From Thalassospira sp. MCCC 1A03138 (GTDB taxonomy: Bacteria > Pseudomonadota > Alphaproteobacteria > Rhodospirillales > Thalassospiraceae), in assembly GCF_002115785.1 (NCBI RefSeq), contig NZ_JFJY01000009.1:1-64000 (forward strand): DNA of 64,000 nucleotides, in the 5' to 3' direction. The notes beneath the pieces are model-generated. The model saw only the letters and a list, made by a program, of their open reading frames with translations, was not told the DNA's origin and ran no database searches. Both the position numbers and the translations under genes were made by a program. Positions 47,316 to 56,540 of this stretch are shown here, one piece after another. Every line of letters starts with the position of its first letter. Position 1 is the stretch's first letter.

Positions 47316-48368
47316 ATGTCGCAAAAGAAACATTACGGTGGCCAAAATCGCCCGACGATGATGGATGTTGCCTCAATGGCTGGCGTATCGCAGGCAACAG
47401 TCTCGCTGGTCCTGAACGGGAGCCCAGCCAAACTGACTGAATCAACACGCCAACGCGTAATCGATTCTGCGAACAAACTTGGCTATCAGCTTGTTCGGCG
47501 TGAGAATCAAGTCGCGCCAAGCAACAAGTCACGGTCAGTAATTATCTTCATTGCAGATGAAATCAGCACCGACCCCTGGATGGCGCTGGCCTTTGAAGGG
47601 GCGCACAACAAGGCCCTGGAATACGGGATCAATGTTTGCCTCGCGGTCAGCCACGGCAATGCGACCATTGAGGCAAGCATCGTCAATCAGCTCGCAGACT
47701 CGAACGTCATCGGGATCATTTACGGTACAATTCTTACCCGGCTGGTGGAATTACCAGCGGCCCTGTCAAAGAAACCAACCGTTCTTGTCAATTGCTATGA
47801 CAGCACGCGCACCCTTCCGTCCGTTTTGCCCGGTGACCTTCTGGGTGGACGGGCAGCAACAGAACGCCTGATACAAGCCGGTCGCAAACGCATTGCGATC
47901 ATTAACGGCCAAAAAGGTGTCGATGCCTCGCGCGATCGCCTCAAGGGATACCGCCAGGCACTTTCAAGCAACGACATCCCGTTTGACCCAACACTTGTCC
48001 GTCCGGGCAACTGGGAACCATCAACCGGTTATTCGATGACACATGAGCTCATGGCACTCGACAATCCGCCAGATGCGATTTTCTGCGCCAATGACCTGAT
48101 GGCACTTGGCTGTTTTGACGCGCTGCGCGAACTCGGAAAAAGGATCCCGGATGATGTGGCTGTGATCGGCTTTGACGATCGCGAAATTGCACAGCACACG
48201 CACCCTGCCCTTACGACACTTATTCTACCGCATTACGAAATGGGTGAAATTGGTGCCGAACTGCTGATCGACAGCATTGGTGGTCTTCTGGCGACACCAA
48301 ACCAGATCAAGGTCGAATGCCTGATGGTCGAACGCGATTCTGTTGAGAAGCCCAAAGACAACGCCTGA
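47316..48368 (+). CDS. LacI-family transcriptional regulator
   Basis: This 350-residue repressor has an N-terminal helix-turn-helix (MMDVASMAGVSQATVSLVLN) with a hinge (TESTRQRVIDSANKLGY) at residues 14-58. A periplasmic-binding-like sugar sensor domain follows. It stands divergent to the epimerase gene and in the middle of the sugar region. It is the best candidate to bind the repeated AATTAATAAT motif. GAGG lies upstream of the ATG. Its end is 24 bp from the convergent lactonase gene. Confidence 0.93.
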   Translation: MSQKKHYGGQNRPTMMDVASMAGVSQATVSLVLNGSPAKLTESTRQRVIDSANKLGYQLVRRENQVAPSNKSRSVIIFIADEISTDPWMALAFEGAHNKALEYGINVCLAVSHGNATIEASIVNQLADSNVIGIIYGTILTRLVELPAALSKKPTVLVNCYDSTRTLPSVLPGDLLGGRAATERLIQAGRKRIAIINGQKGVDASRDRLKGYRQALSSNDIPFDPTLVRPGNWEPSTGYSMTHELMALDNPPDAIFCANDLMALGCFDALRELGKRIPDDVAVIGFDDREIAQHTHPALTTLILPHYEMGEIGAELLIDSIGGLLATPNQIKVECLMVERDSVEKPKDNA

Positions 48369-48392
48369 TCCTGGGCGCCGTATTCGGACAAT

Positions 48393-49298
48393 CTACCGAA
48401 CCAATGCCTCGCTATTGACGTGGATGGCATAAACACTTGTCGTTGCCGTCATCAGGATCTCGTTTCCGCGCGCGCCACCAAACGTTAAATTCGATACTGT
48501 TTCGGGTACCAGAATTTTACCAAGCAATGTGCCCGCAGGATCAAAGCAATGCACGCCATCTCCTGCAGAACTCCAGACATGGCCGTGGCAATCAACTCTG
48601 ATCCCGTCAGGCAAACCGTTATCGATCTTGGCGAACACACGACTGTTTTCAAGCCGGTTGCCATCCACCACGTCGTAAACACGAATGACCGCCGGGATGG
48701 AACTGTCGTGGCTGCTTCCTGATTCTGCGATGTAAAGCAACTTTTCATCATTGGAGAATGCCAGCCCGTTTGGCTGATGAAACTCCGATGCCACACTGGT
48801 CAACGTGCCCGTGGCTGGATCAAGGCGAAATACGTTGTTGTATTTCTGCTCTGATACGGCCTTATACCCCTCATAGTTTGACAATATCCCGTAGGTCGGG
48901 TCTGTAAACCAGATCGATCCGTCCGATTTGACGACGACGTCATTTGGCGAGTTCAGCCGATGCCCCTCAAACTCCTCCACAAGCGTCGTGACTGATCCGT
49001 TATGTTCGGTGCGTGTAACTGATCTTGTACCGTGCTGGCAGGTAACAAGACGTCCGTTCAAATCGGTCGTATTCCCGTTGGCAAAGTCTGAATGGTCACG
49101 AAAAACATTGACCGAACCGTCACACATCCAGCGATAAATTTTCTGGTTAGGGATATCGGAAAACAGCAGGCACTGATGAGCAGGAAACCAAACCGGTCCC
49201 TCTGTCCACAAGTGCCCGCCAGAGAGTTTTCTGAGCCTGACATTTGCCAACACAAGGTCGCGGAACCGAGGGTCGATAATCTGATACGGCTCTATCAT
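48393..49298 (-). CDS. SMP-30/gluconolactonase-family sugar lactonase
   Basis: This 301-residue beta-propeller protein of the SMP-30 family shows GHLWTEGPVW (metal-ligand Glu), NSPNDVVVKSDGSIWFTDP and FHQPNGLAFS. It hydrolyses a sugar lactone to the aldonic acid. The ATG at 49298 is the usual family start; in-frame codons reach up to 49397 but add an atypical stretch. It follows set C on the same strand and may belong to that operon. Confidence 0.85.
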   Translation of the reverse strand: MIEPYQIIDPRFRDLVLANVRLRKLSGGHLWTEGPVWFPAHQCLLFSDIPNQKIYRWMCDGSVNVFRDHSDFANGNTTDLNGRLVTCQHGTRSVTRTEHNGSVTTLVEEFEGHRLNSPNDVVVKSDGSIWFTDPTYGILSNYEGYKAVSEQKYNNVFRLDPATGTLTSVASEFHQPNGLAFSNDEKLLYIAESGSSHDSSIPAVIRVYDVVDGNRLENSRVFAKIDNGLPDGIRVDCHGHVWSSAGDGVHCFDPAGTLLGKILVPETVSNLTFGGARGNEILMTATTSVYAIHVNSEALVR

Positions 49299-49403
49299 AC
49301 CGAATATCTCTTCGTGTTTGTCTGCGGCACAGCTAGCCAATGGAAAGTCCTTTGCTACAGTCACGTGGTGTCGGAAATTTTGCATGCCTAAGCACAAACG
49401 CCA

Positions 49404-50405
49404 TCACCGCACCAACTGTTGCCGTCCATAGATCAACAACATTCCAATGATAACCACGCCAAACACCACCTGACGGAAGGTATCGGCAGGAATATCAACG
49501 CCGAGCTGGGCAAAATACCGTTGGGGCTGAACCACTGAAAGCATCGATTGCAGGATTGTAATCAAGATAACACCTGCAATCGTTCCGACATATTTGCCAC
49601 GCCCGCCCAGAACATTGGTTCCACCAAGGATAATCGCCGCAATTGTCGGCAACAGATACGGATCACCCATCGCTTGGTATGAACGGTTCGCCCATCCTGC
49701 CAAAAGGACACCAGTCAGCGCAGCACATGAACCGGAAAAGATAAAGCACGCCAGAATCACCTTGCGCGTATCAATGCCGCTCAGAAAGACAGAACGTTCC
49801 TGATTTCCGACCGCATAAATCCTCCGGCCAAGGACCGATCGGTTCAGCATAAAGACGATTGCAGCCCCAAGAATGATCCAGATAAGAAGCGGATTGGGAA
49901 TGCCCGGGATGAAATGCCCCACCGCCAGTTCACGCATGAATTCGGTTGCACGGTCCTGCGGGGCAAAACCACCAGTGTGATAAACCATTAGACCTTGTGC
50001 GACTGCATTCATGCCAAGCGTAAAGATCATGGCCGGCGCACGCAGATAAGCCACGCCCAAGCCATTCACAGTCCCGATCAGTGCCCCACACAGAACACCA
50101 AATGGGACGGCAAGTGTAACGCCCCATTCCGGCCCGAGGAACCCGGTGGCACCGGTTGCCATCATGCCACCCACACCGATGGTCCAGGGAATGGACAAAT
50201 CAATATGCCCCAGCAAAATGACCAGCATCACACCGCTTGCCACGACGCCAAGGAAGGAGGCGGTGTGTAGCTGCTGGATCAAATATTTCGGTGACAGAAA
50301 GGCCGGTTCGACCATGGCCCCGATCAGAAGCAGAACAACCACACATGCAAACGCAATAAGCGTTGCCCGATCAAATTGTCTTGCGATTACGCCTGAAACA
50401 CTCAT
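49404..50405 (-). CDS. ABC sugar transporter permease, set C (second)
   Basis: This 333-residue CUT2 permease has the diverged signature LLGHIDLSIPWT and the typical GGTNVLGGRGKYVGT segment. It follows another permease after 9 bp. Two different permeases for one ATPase recall YtfT/YjfF-type importers, in which both form the channel. Confidence 0.88.
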   Translation of the reverse strand: MSVSGVIARQFDRATLIAFACVVVLLLIGAMVEPAFLSPKYLIQQLHTASFLGVVASGVMLVILLGHIDLSIPWTIGVGGMMATGATGFLGPEWGVTLAVPFGVLCGALIGTVNGLGVAYLRAPAMIFTLGMNAVAQGLMVYHTGGFAPQDRATEFMRELAVGHFIPGIPNPLLIWIILGAAIVFMLNRSVLGRRIYAVGNQERSVFLSGIDTRKVILACFIFSGSCAALTGVLLAGWANRSYQAMGDPYLLPTIAAIILGGTNVLGGRGKYVGTIAGVILITILQSMLSVVQPQRYFAQLGVDIPADTFRQVVFGVVIIGMLLIYGRQQLVR

Positions 50406-50414
50406 TTTTCTGCC

Positions 50415-51440
50415 TTACCGATAAATATCTAGTCTGTTCTTGATTCTCAGGACGCGCAGCGAACCGAGACTGACCGCAACAAGCAGTACGACGCCGACAA
50501 AAAGCGGCTGCAAGACAGGATTGATGTCAAACACGATCAGCAGATCCCCAACGGTTCGCATGACAAACGCACCGAAAATCGAGCCAACCGCACTGCCGAC
50601 ACCGCCAAATAATGACGTGCCCCCAATGACGACAGCCCCGATGGAATTAAGCGTATACTCGTTGGCAATCGACATCTTCGCTGCCCCGGAATAGGTCAGC
50701 GCCGTCAAAAGGATGCCGCCGATGGATGCCAACAACCCGCTTAGGGTATAGGCCAGCATCTTTGCCCGATTGATTGGAATTCCCGACATGTATGCCGCTT
50801 GCTCGGATGAACCGATGGCAAATGCCGCCCGTCCTAGGACAGATCGGCGATACGGGATCCAGATAAACACAACCACGGCCAGCAACAGCAAAACCGTGTG
50901 TGGCACGGCAAATGTCGAACGCGTCATGAAATCGGCTAGTTCAAAATTGACCAATCCGCCCGGCTGCGGCCGAATGGCAAGCGCGATACCGAAATAGACC
51001 GCGCTGGTGGCAAGCGTCGCAATCAGTGGCTGCAGCCGGCCATAAACGATAATCACACCATTTACCGCACCACATGCCAGCCCAAGCAACAGCACACCAA
51101 AAATGCCGAACGTGGTTTCAATTGGCCCACCGACAACAATCGTCGATGCCAGGCAGTTTGCCAGAACAAAGGTTGCGCCCACCGACAAATCCAGCCCGCG
51201 GGTAATAACCGGCAAGGTTTGCGCCATCGCGACAAGTGCTAGCAACGCGCCCTTGTTGGCAGCGGTGTTTATCATGTTGGGCGACAGACCCGCCGCCTGC
51301 TTCCAGCCATATACAATGAACATGGTGGCAAAGATCAGCATTGCGATCAGAACACCGCGCTGCGCTGCTGACAAGCGACCAACCCAGCCAAAGTACTTTT
51401 GACGTGAAACCATATCTGCTGGTTCTGAGCTCACATTCAT
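50415..51440 (-). CDS. ABC sugar transporter permease, set C (first)
   Basis: This 341-residue CUT2 permease with about 8-10 helices has the signature TRGLDLSVGATFV and the segment GGTSLFGGVGSAVGS. It overlaps the ATPase gene by four bases. It likely forms a heterodimeric channel with the following permease. Confidence 0.9.
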   Translation of the reverse strand: MNVSSEPADMVSRQKYFGWVGRLSAAQRGVLIAMLIFATMFIVYGWKQAAGLSPNMINTAANKGALLALVAMAQTLPVITRGLDLSVGATFVLANCLASTIVVGGPIETTFGIFGVLLLGLACGAVNGVIIVYGRLQPLIATLATSAVYFGIALAIRPQPGGLVNFELADFMTRSTFAVPHTVLLLLAVVVFIWIPYRRSVLGRAAFAIGSSEQAAYMSGIPINRAKMLAYTLSGLLASIGGILLTALTYSGAAKMSIANEYTLNSIGAVVIGGTSLFGGVGSAVGSIFGAFVMRTVGDLLIVFDINPVLQPLFVGVVLLVAVSLGSLRVLRIKNRLDIYR

Positions 51441-53002
51441 AGCGATGCTCCCTGTATCTTCTTGGGTTTAGGCCGGGCCGCAGCCTGTTCAGGCAGGTTA
51501 AGCGCAGCTGAAACCAGATTTGTTTCGTTAAGGTCATCGCCAGCAAGAGTTCGAATGATCCTGCCGTCATACATAACCAGCACACGGTCACAGCAACCGA
51601 TCAGTTCATCGTAATCGGTGGAATACAAAAGGATTGCACATCCTTCTGCCGCCAGTTTCTGCAACAGCTGATAGATTTCCTGCTTGGTGCCGACATCAAT
51701 GCCGCGGGTTGGATCATTCAGCAGAATGATGCGTGGCTTGGTCATCAGCCACTTGCCGATCACCACCTTTTGCTGGTTACCGCCGGAAAGTGCTCCGACA
51801 GGCCCGTCAATGCCATCTGCCTTGATCTTGAGAAGTTCGACCATCTCGTCGATTGCGGCTTCTTCTGCGCGCGTATCAACAACACCCATCCGGCTCATTT
51901 TTTCGACCGCAGCAAAGGACAGGTTCTCGCGCACAGTCATCGACAACATCAGACCTTCGTATTTGCGGTCTTCAGGCACCAGCGCAATACCGATATCATC
52001 CGCCTTCGCCATCTTTGGGCTGTTCAGTTTTACAGGCTCGCCATTGATTTCCACCGATCCGGTTGCCCCTATCAGGGTGCCAAACAGCCCCAATTGCAGC
52101 TGACGTTGCCCCTGCCCGTCCAGCCCGCCAAGCCCGACGATTTCCCCCGGCCGCATTTCCAGATTGATGCCATTGAGTTCATCGTTCCACGAAAAGTCGG
52201 TGACCTTAAGGATTGGCTCAGAGGCCGCAGGTCTGCTGCTTTTGGCGGGATAGACACTACTGTATTCGCGACCGATCATCATCTCGACAACCGCACTGTC
52301 GGATTTCGTGCCATTCTTGAACGTTTCGACTTTGGTGCCGTTTCGATAAACCGTGCAGGTATCTGCCAGTTCGGCAATCTCGGGCATGCGGTGCGAAATA
52401 TAGATGATCGCCATCCCCTCATCGCGAAGGCGATGAAGCATCTTGAAGACCTTTTCGACATCGGCCGCTGTCAGCGCGGATGTCGCTTCGTCAAGGATCA
52501 GAATTTTGGGATTACGGGCCAGTGCCTTGGCGATTTCCACCATCTGACGTCGGGAAAGCGACAGATTGCTGACGGTTTCCATTGGATCAATGTTTTCACC
52601 GCCGACCCGCGCCAGTGCCTCTTCGGCGATGCGCCGCTGAGCACGGTAATCAATCATCCCGAATTTGCGTGGCGGACGGGTGATGCCAATATTGTCTGCT
52701 ACCGTCAGGTCCGGCAACAGGGACAATTCCTGAAATATGCATGACACGCCAAGGTCATTGGCCTGTTGCGGATTTGCAAAGCTGACCTGTTTGCCATCGA
52801 TCTCGATCGTGCCGCTATCGGGCTGTACGACGCCCGAAAGGATCTTGATCAGCGTTGATTTCCCGGCCCCGTTTTCACCAAGCAGCGCATGGATTGATCC
52901 GCGTTGCGTATCAAAGCTGACATCTTCAAGTGCGCGGACACCGCCATAACGTTTGGTTATGCCCGACATGGATAATAAATAGGGAGATTTGCTCTCTGAC
53001 AC
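51437..53002 (-). CDS. ABC sugar transporter ATPase, two domains (RbsA type), set C
   Basis: This 521-residue protein has two nucleotide-binding domains. The first has GENGAGKST, LSLSRRQ and ILDEATSALT. The second has the altered Walker A GGLDGQGQRQ, ALSGGNQQKV and LLNDPTRGID. In the second domain Asn replaces the usual Asp before Asp of the Walker B, a likely inactive site as in many relatives. The start is taken as GTG at 53002, eight bases after AGGA; an ATG at 53050 is possible. The binding-protein gene is just upstream. Confidence 0.88.
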   Translation of the reverse strand: MSESKSPYLLSMSGITKRYGGVRALEDVSFDTQRGSIHALLGENGAGKSTLIKILSGVVQPDSGTIEIDGKQVSFANPQQANDLGVSCIFQELSLLPDLTVADNIGITRPPRKFGMIDYRAQRRIAEEALARVGGENIDPMETVSNLSLSRRQMVEIAKALARNPKILILDEATSALTAADVEKVFKMLHRLRDEGMAIIYISHRMPEIAELADTCTVYRNGTKVETFKNGTKSDSAVVEMMIGREYSSVYPAKSSRPAASEPILKVTDFSWNDELNGINLEMRPGEIVGLGGLDGQGQRQLQLGLFGTLIGATGSVEINGEPVKLNSPKMAKADDIGIALVPEDRKYEGLMLSMTVRENLSFAAVEKMSRMGVVDTRAEEAAIDEMVELLKIKADGIDGPVGALSGGNQQKVVIGKWLMTKPRIILLNDPTRGIDVGTKQEIYQLLQKLAAEGCAILLYSTDYDELIGCCDRVLVMYDGRIIRTLAGDDLNETNLVSAALNLPEQAAARPKPKKIQGASL

Positions 53003-53076
53003 GGCAGTTTTCCTAACGTTATTGAACACCGCCGATGCCAAACCTGACATCGACGGTATCCAGTCGTTTATTGTTG

Positions 53077-54189
53077 TTAGTTGTTCTCGCCCGTCTGAGA
53101 CGCGATTTCCTCTGCCGTGAAGCCAATGTTGCAAGCTTCGAAATTGTTGCCAGCAAAGAAGCTACCCGGCAGTTTTGGGAACATCTCGACACCTTCCTTG
53201 AACGGTGAATAGGAAATCGATGTCGGCAGCGCGATTTGCGATGGAACGATTTCACCCTTCAGGGCCGCAATTGCGGTTTTAATCGTGACTGATGATTGTG
53301 CTGGTCCTGTCCCGCCTGACTGGCAGGCAAGTCCTGCACTGTTGCAAAGCTGGCGAAACGCGTTCTCAGTTTCCCCGGAAATTGGCGCCTTGAATACGCC
53401 TGCATCAAGCATCGCGGTCGCGACACCTTGTGAACCACCCTGAACGTAAATCCCGTCAAATACGCCACCGGCAGCAATGGCATCTGCTGTCACTTTCTGA
53501 CCGTCACCAGGTGCCCAGTTGCCAACAACATCGACGACTTCAATATCGCGTCCGGATTCCTTGATTACCTCGTGGAAACCTTCATTCCGTGCGATGTCTA
53601 CAGGTTGCCCTGCTGGGCCACGCACATGCAGGAACTTGGCAGGACCATCACCGCTTTGCTCCAAAAGGAACTTCCCGGCCGACATGCCAAGCCCTTTTTG
53701 ATCAACGTTGATCGCGATCTGGTTGGGATCATCAATCACGTTGTCAAACGACAGAATGACGACATTGACTTCGTTGGCCTTACGCACCACCGATCCGAAT
53801 GCGCGCGTGTTGTTGGCGTTGATGATAATTGCGTCAAAGCCCTGATCGATAAAGTTGTTGGCCGCTGCAATCTGTGCCGCGATGTCTTCACCGACAGACA
53901 CAACCTTGAACTCTTCGATATCAGCAGCGACTTCCGGCTGTGCTGCATAGGCTTTGGCAACGGCAATCATCTGAACACGCCAATCATTGGCAATAAAGCC
54001 ATTCACAAGCGCAATCTTGTAGGGCCCCTCGCGTGCAGGCCACTGGAAGTAGGCTGTGTCATCGGAAACAGGCGTGAAGCACGACGGATCCGCACCCGGA
54101 CCGGCAACCGTATCGGGGCCAGCAGATGCAACCTGTGCAGCCACCATCAGTGCGACAGCGGCGGTCGTCATAGTCAGTAGTTTTTTCAT
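53077..54189 (-). CDS. Periplasmic sugar-binding protein, set C
   Basis: This 370-residue secreted protein has a clear signal peptide (MKKLLTMTTAAVALM, cut after ASA). The ribose/YtfQ-like binding fold begins at IALVNGFIANDWRVQM. It is longer than the set A and B proteins, with an N-terminal extension of about 30 residues that holds one cysteine and with three further cysteines near the end. It is the first gene of set C. Confidence 0.88.
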   Translation of the reverse strand: MKKLLTMTTAAVALMVAAQVASAGPDTVAGPGADPSCFTPVSDDTAYFQWPAREGPYKIALVNGFIANDWRVQMIAVAKAYAAQPEVAADIEEFKVVSVGEDIAAQIAAANNFIDQGFDAIIINANNTRAFGSVVRKANEVNVVILSFDNVIDDPNQIAINVDQKGLGMSAGKFLLEQSGDGPAKFLHVRGPAGQPVDIARNEGFHEVIKESGRDIEVVDVVGNWAPGDGQKVTADAIAAGGVFDGIYVQGGSQGVATAMLDAGVFKAPISGETENAFRQLCNSAGLACQSGGTGPAQSSVTIKTAIAALKGEIVPSQIALPTSISYSPFKEGVEMFPKLPGSFFAGNNFEACNIGFTAEEIASQTGENN

Positions 54190-54631
54190 GGTAGTCCTCC
54201 CGTTGGATGCGCTGTTCTTTATCGCTTCCTCAGCAGGTCAGCGCCCCTGCCCGCATTGTGCAAGTTCTTGACGTCTCGTTTTCCGCATGCCGGATCAGAC
54301 ACTTCTGATCAACGAACAGAAATGACGGAACTTCAGATGTTTCTAAGAGAAATTTCGTTCTCACGCGGTTTTTGCGTCGACCGAGCATTCCCCCCTGATG
54401 TCAGCATGTGACTTGTTGTTTTTGTTTGTTTCTTTGCCGTCGAGCGGCAAGGCATCCGTGGATGCCAGCAAAGGCACACACGAAACCATGGCGCAATCTT
54501 CATATTATCCGATTAAATCGTAAAGAGCAGTTTCCGCAGAACGCATACGGTGTTACGCATCCAAGTTGCGGGTTCCCGCAAGACAAGAGAATTGCCTGTG
54601 AATATTATCGAAGAGCTGGAGGAAACCACCC
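54190..54631. other. Divergent intergenic region between set C and the two-component genes
   Basis: No coding sequence is seen. It must hold the promoters of the leftward set C operon and the rightward kinase. Two adjacent small stem-loops occur at 54434-54439 with 54445-54450 (TTGCCG/CGGCAA) and at 54451-54456 with 54461-54466 (GGCATC/GATGCC). They could be leader structure of the kinase mRNA. No FNR-type box was seen. Confidence 0.45.
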
Positions 54632-55837
54632 ATGTCGGATCTTGCTCATTACCTTCGCATATCTAATTTGCTTGCGGGAAATCTCGATATTCACTCGGCA
54701 TTAAGCTCGGTCAAAACCGAGATCGAGAAGATCATCGAGTTTGATCACCTTGATGTATGTCTGATTGACACGGACAAAAGGTGGGCAACGGCTTACGAGG
54801 TGGGAGTAGAAACGGCCTGGAGCAAGATGCGTTCGGACGTTCACAAAGCCCCAATCCGCGATATTTTACGGGGTAAAACAGATCATCTATTGACGGGAAA
54901 TGCCCTTCAGGACCAGCGCTTCCTTTTCCCCGGCGCAGTCAGCGCCCCGATTATTGACCATGAACTTCGCAGTCGTGTCAGTGTCGGGATGAAGGTTCTT
55001 GGCGAAGTCGTTGGCTCGTTGAATTGCTCTTCGAAAAAGGAAGACTTTTACAATCAAAGCCATCTGGAACAGATGCGTATTCTGGCAGATATGCTGGCAC
55101 CTTATTTCTACGCCTTGCGCGCTAATGAAAAGGCCAACAAGGAAGCCATCATTCGTGCCGAAATCCTTGCCCGTGAAGAAGGACTGCGCCTTGGCGCACT
55201 CAGCCTAACCGATGCGCTTGAGGCAGAACGCCAGCGCATCGGCATGGACCTGCATGATCAAACTTTGGCCGATCTGACACGCATTGCGAGGGACCTCCGC
55301 CCCGGTCTGAGCGAAGCACAGTATTTAAGATTGCAGCAGCAAGTCCAAAACATGATTCAGGGGCTGCGCGATATTATTGATACCTCTATCCCTTCCATTC
55401 TCGACTTGTTTGGCTTCCATCACGCGATACAGACGCATCTTGAACGCGCCGTAAGCTATGACAGCGTCATGCAGTTCAAGGTGCATGATCAGACAGACGG
55501 GGCAATTGACTTGCTGCCTGAAACAACACGTATTGCGGTGTTTCGTATCTGTCAGGAAGCCATCAATAACGCAGTTCTGCATTCAAATGCTTCGCACGTT
55601 TCTGTTTCGATCGACAAGAGTTCTGACGGCTGCCTGACCATCAAGGTTTCAGATAATGGACACTTCAGACCTCAACCAAGAAAACCATCCAGTGGCTTGG
55701 AACATATGAAAACGCGTGCCCGCCTGATCGGTGCAAAATATGCCCTGTCAACCTCGGACGGCACACAAGTAACAATTCAGCTGCATCAAGCGACCAGACA
55801 AGAAGGAGAAAAGATGAATGAAAATATTGCTGGTTGA
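54632..55837 (+). CDS. Soluble sensor histidine kinase, NarL-type (GAF + HisKA_3)
   Basis: This 401-residue protein without membrane helices has a GAF-like sensor at about residues 15-165. A HisKA_3 dimerisation domain follows, with the phosphorylated His208 (GMDLHDQTLADL). The ATPase domain has an N-box CQEAINNA and a DNG motif. GGAGG lies before the ATG. Its 3' end overlaps the regulator gene by 20 bp. It stands divergent to set C and may regulate it, sensing a soluble or gaseous signal in the cytoplasm. Confidence 0.9.
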   Translation: MSDLAHYLRISNLLAGNLDIHSALSSVKTEIEKIIEFDHLDVCLIDTDKRWATAYEVGVETAWSKMRSDVHKAPIRDILRGKTDHLLTGNALQDQRFLFPGAVSAPIIDHELRSRVSVGMKVLGEVVGSLNCSSKKEDFYNQSHLEQMRILADMLAPYFYALRANEKANKEAIIRAEILAREEGLRLGALSLTDALEAERQRIGMDLHDQTLADLTRIARDLRPGLSEAQYLRLQQQVQNMIQGLRDIIDTSIPSILDLFGFHHAIQTHLERAVSYDSVMQFKVHDQTDGAIDLLPETTRIAVFRICQEAINNAVLHSNASHVSVSIDKSSDGCLTIKVSDNGHFRPQPRKPSSGLEHMKTRARLIGAKYALSTSDGTQVTIQLHQATRQEGEKMNENIAG

Positions 55838-56540
55838 AGATGACAACATGCACGCGGATTTCCTGATGGAAACCGTCGAACACGCATTGCCCGAATTTGA
55901 CGAAATATTACTGGCACATAATGGCAAAGAAGCCGAAACGTTGGCGCATCAGCATCAGATTTCGGCAATCGTGATGGACCTGCGCATGAAGGAGCATAAC
56001 GGCATCGAAGCGGCGCGAACCATTTGGGCGGAACGTCCGGACAGCAGAATACTTTTCTGGTCAAACTATTCGGACGAGGCATATTTGCGGGGGATTACAC
56101 GGATTGTCCCGGATCAGGCAGCATATGGATATGTTCTGAAAACCGCGACGCAGGACAAGATGCGGCTGGCTTTGCGTGCCGTCCTTATCGAAGCCCAGAT
56201 TGTAGTTGATCGCGAAGTCCATCAGATACAGGCCCAGCAAATGCGCTCCCGCAGTGCGCTGACAGAATTCGAATATCTGATATTACTTGATTTGGCGCTG
56301 GGTCTTCCTGACAAAGCTATTGCCATGCGTCGGAAACTGTCGCTCCGCACCGTCCAGAACCGCTTACTATCGCTTTATGACAAGCTCGAAGTAGAGTCTC
56401 AGGACCAGAACGAAATGGGCATTGTGCTGAACAAACGAACGCGCGCTGTCTCCAGCGCCATTGCGCGCAAAGTAATCAATCGCGAGGGTTTGATTGTTGC
56501 GAACAAAGAACTCGGCGAATGGCTTACACGCGCTCCTTGA
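55818..56540 (+). CDS. NarL/LuxR-type response regulator
   Basis: This 240-residue protein has a receiver domain with Asp8, Asp9, phospho-acceptor Asp54 (IVMDLRM) and the GYVLKT lysine. A C-terminal helix-turn-helix around residues 155-195 (LSLRTVQNRLLSLYDKL) is diverged from the LuxR consensus. It overlaps the kinase gene and is its obvious partner. A tail of about 40 residues follows the HTH, more than usual. Confidence 0.88.
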   Translation: MKILLVEDDNMHADFLMETVEHALPEFDEILLAHNGKEAETLAHQHQISAIVMDLRMKEHNGIEAARTIWAERPDSRILFWSNYSDEAYLRGITRIVPDQAAYGYVLKTATQDKMRLALRAVLIEAQIVVDREVHQIQAQQMRSRSALTEFEYLILLDLALGLPDKAIAMRRKLSLRTVQNRLLSLYDKLEVESQDQNEMGIVLNKRTRAVSSAIARKVINREGLIVANKELGEWLTRAP

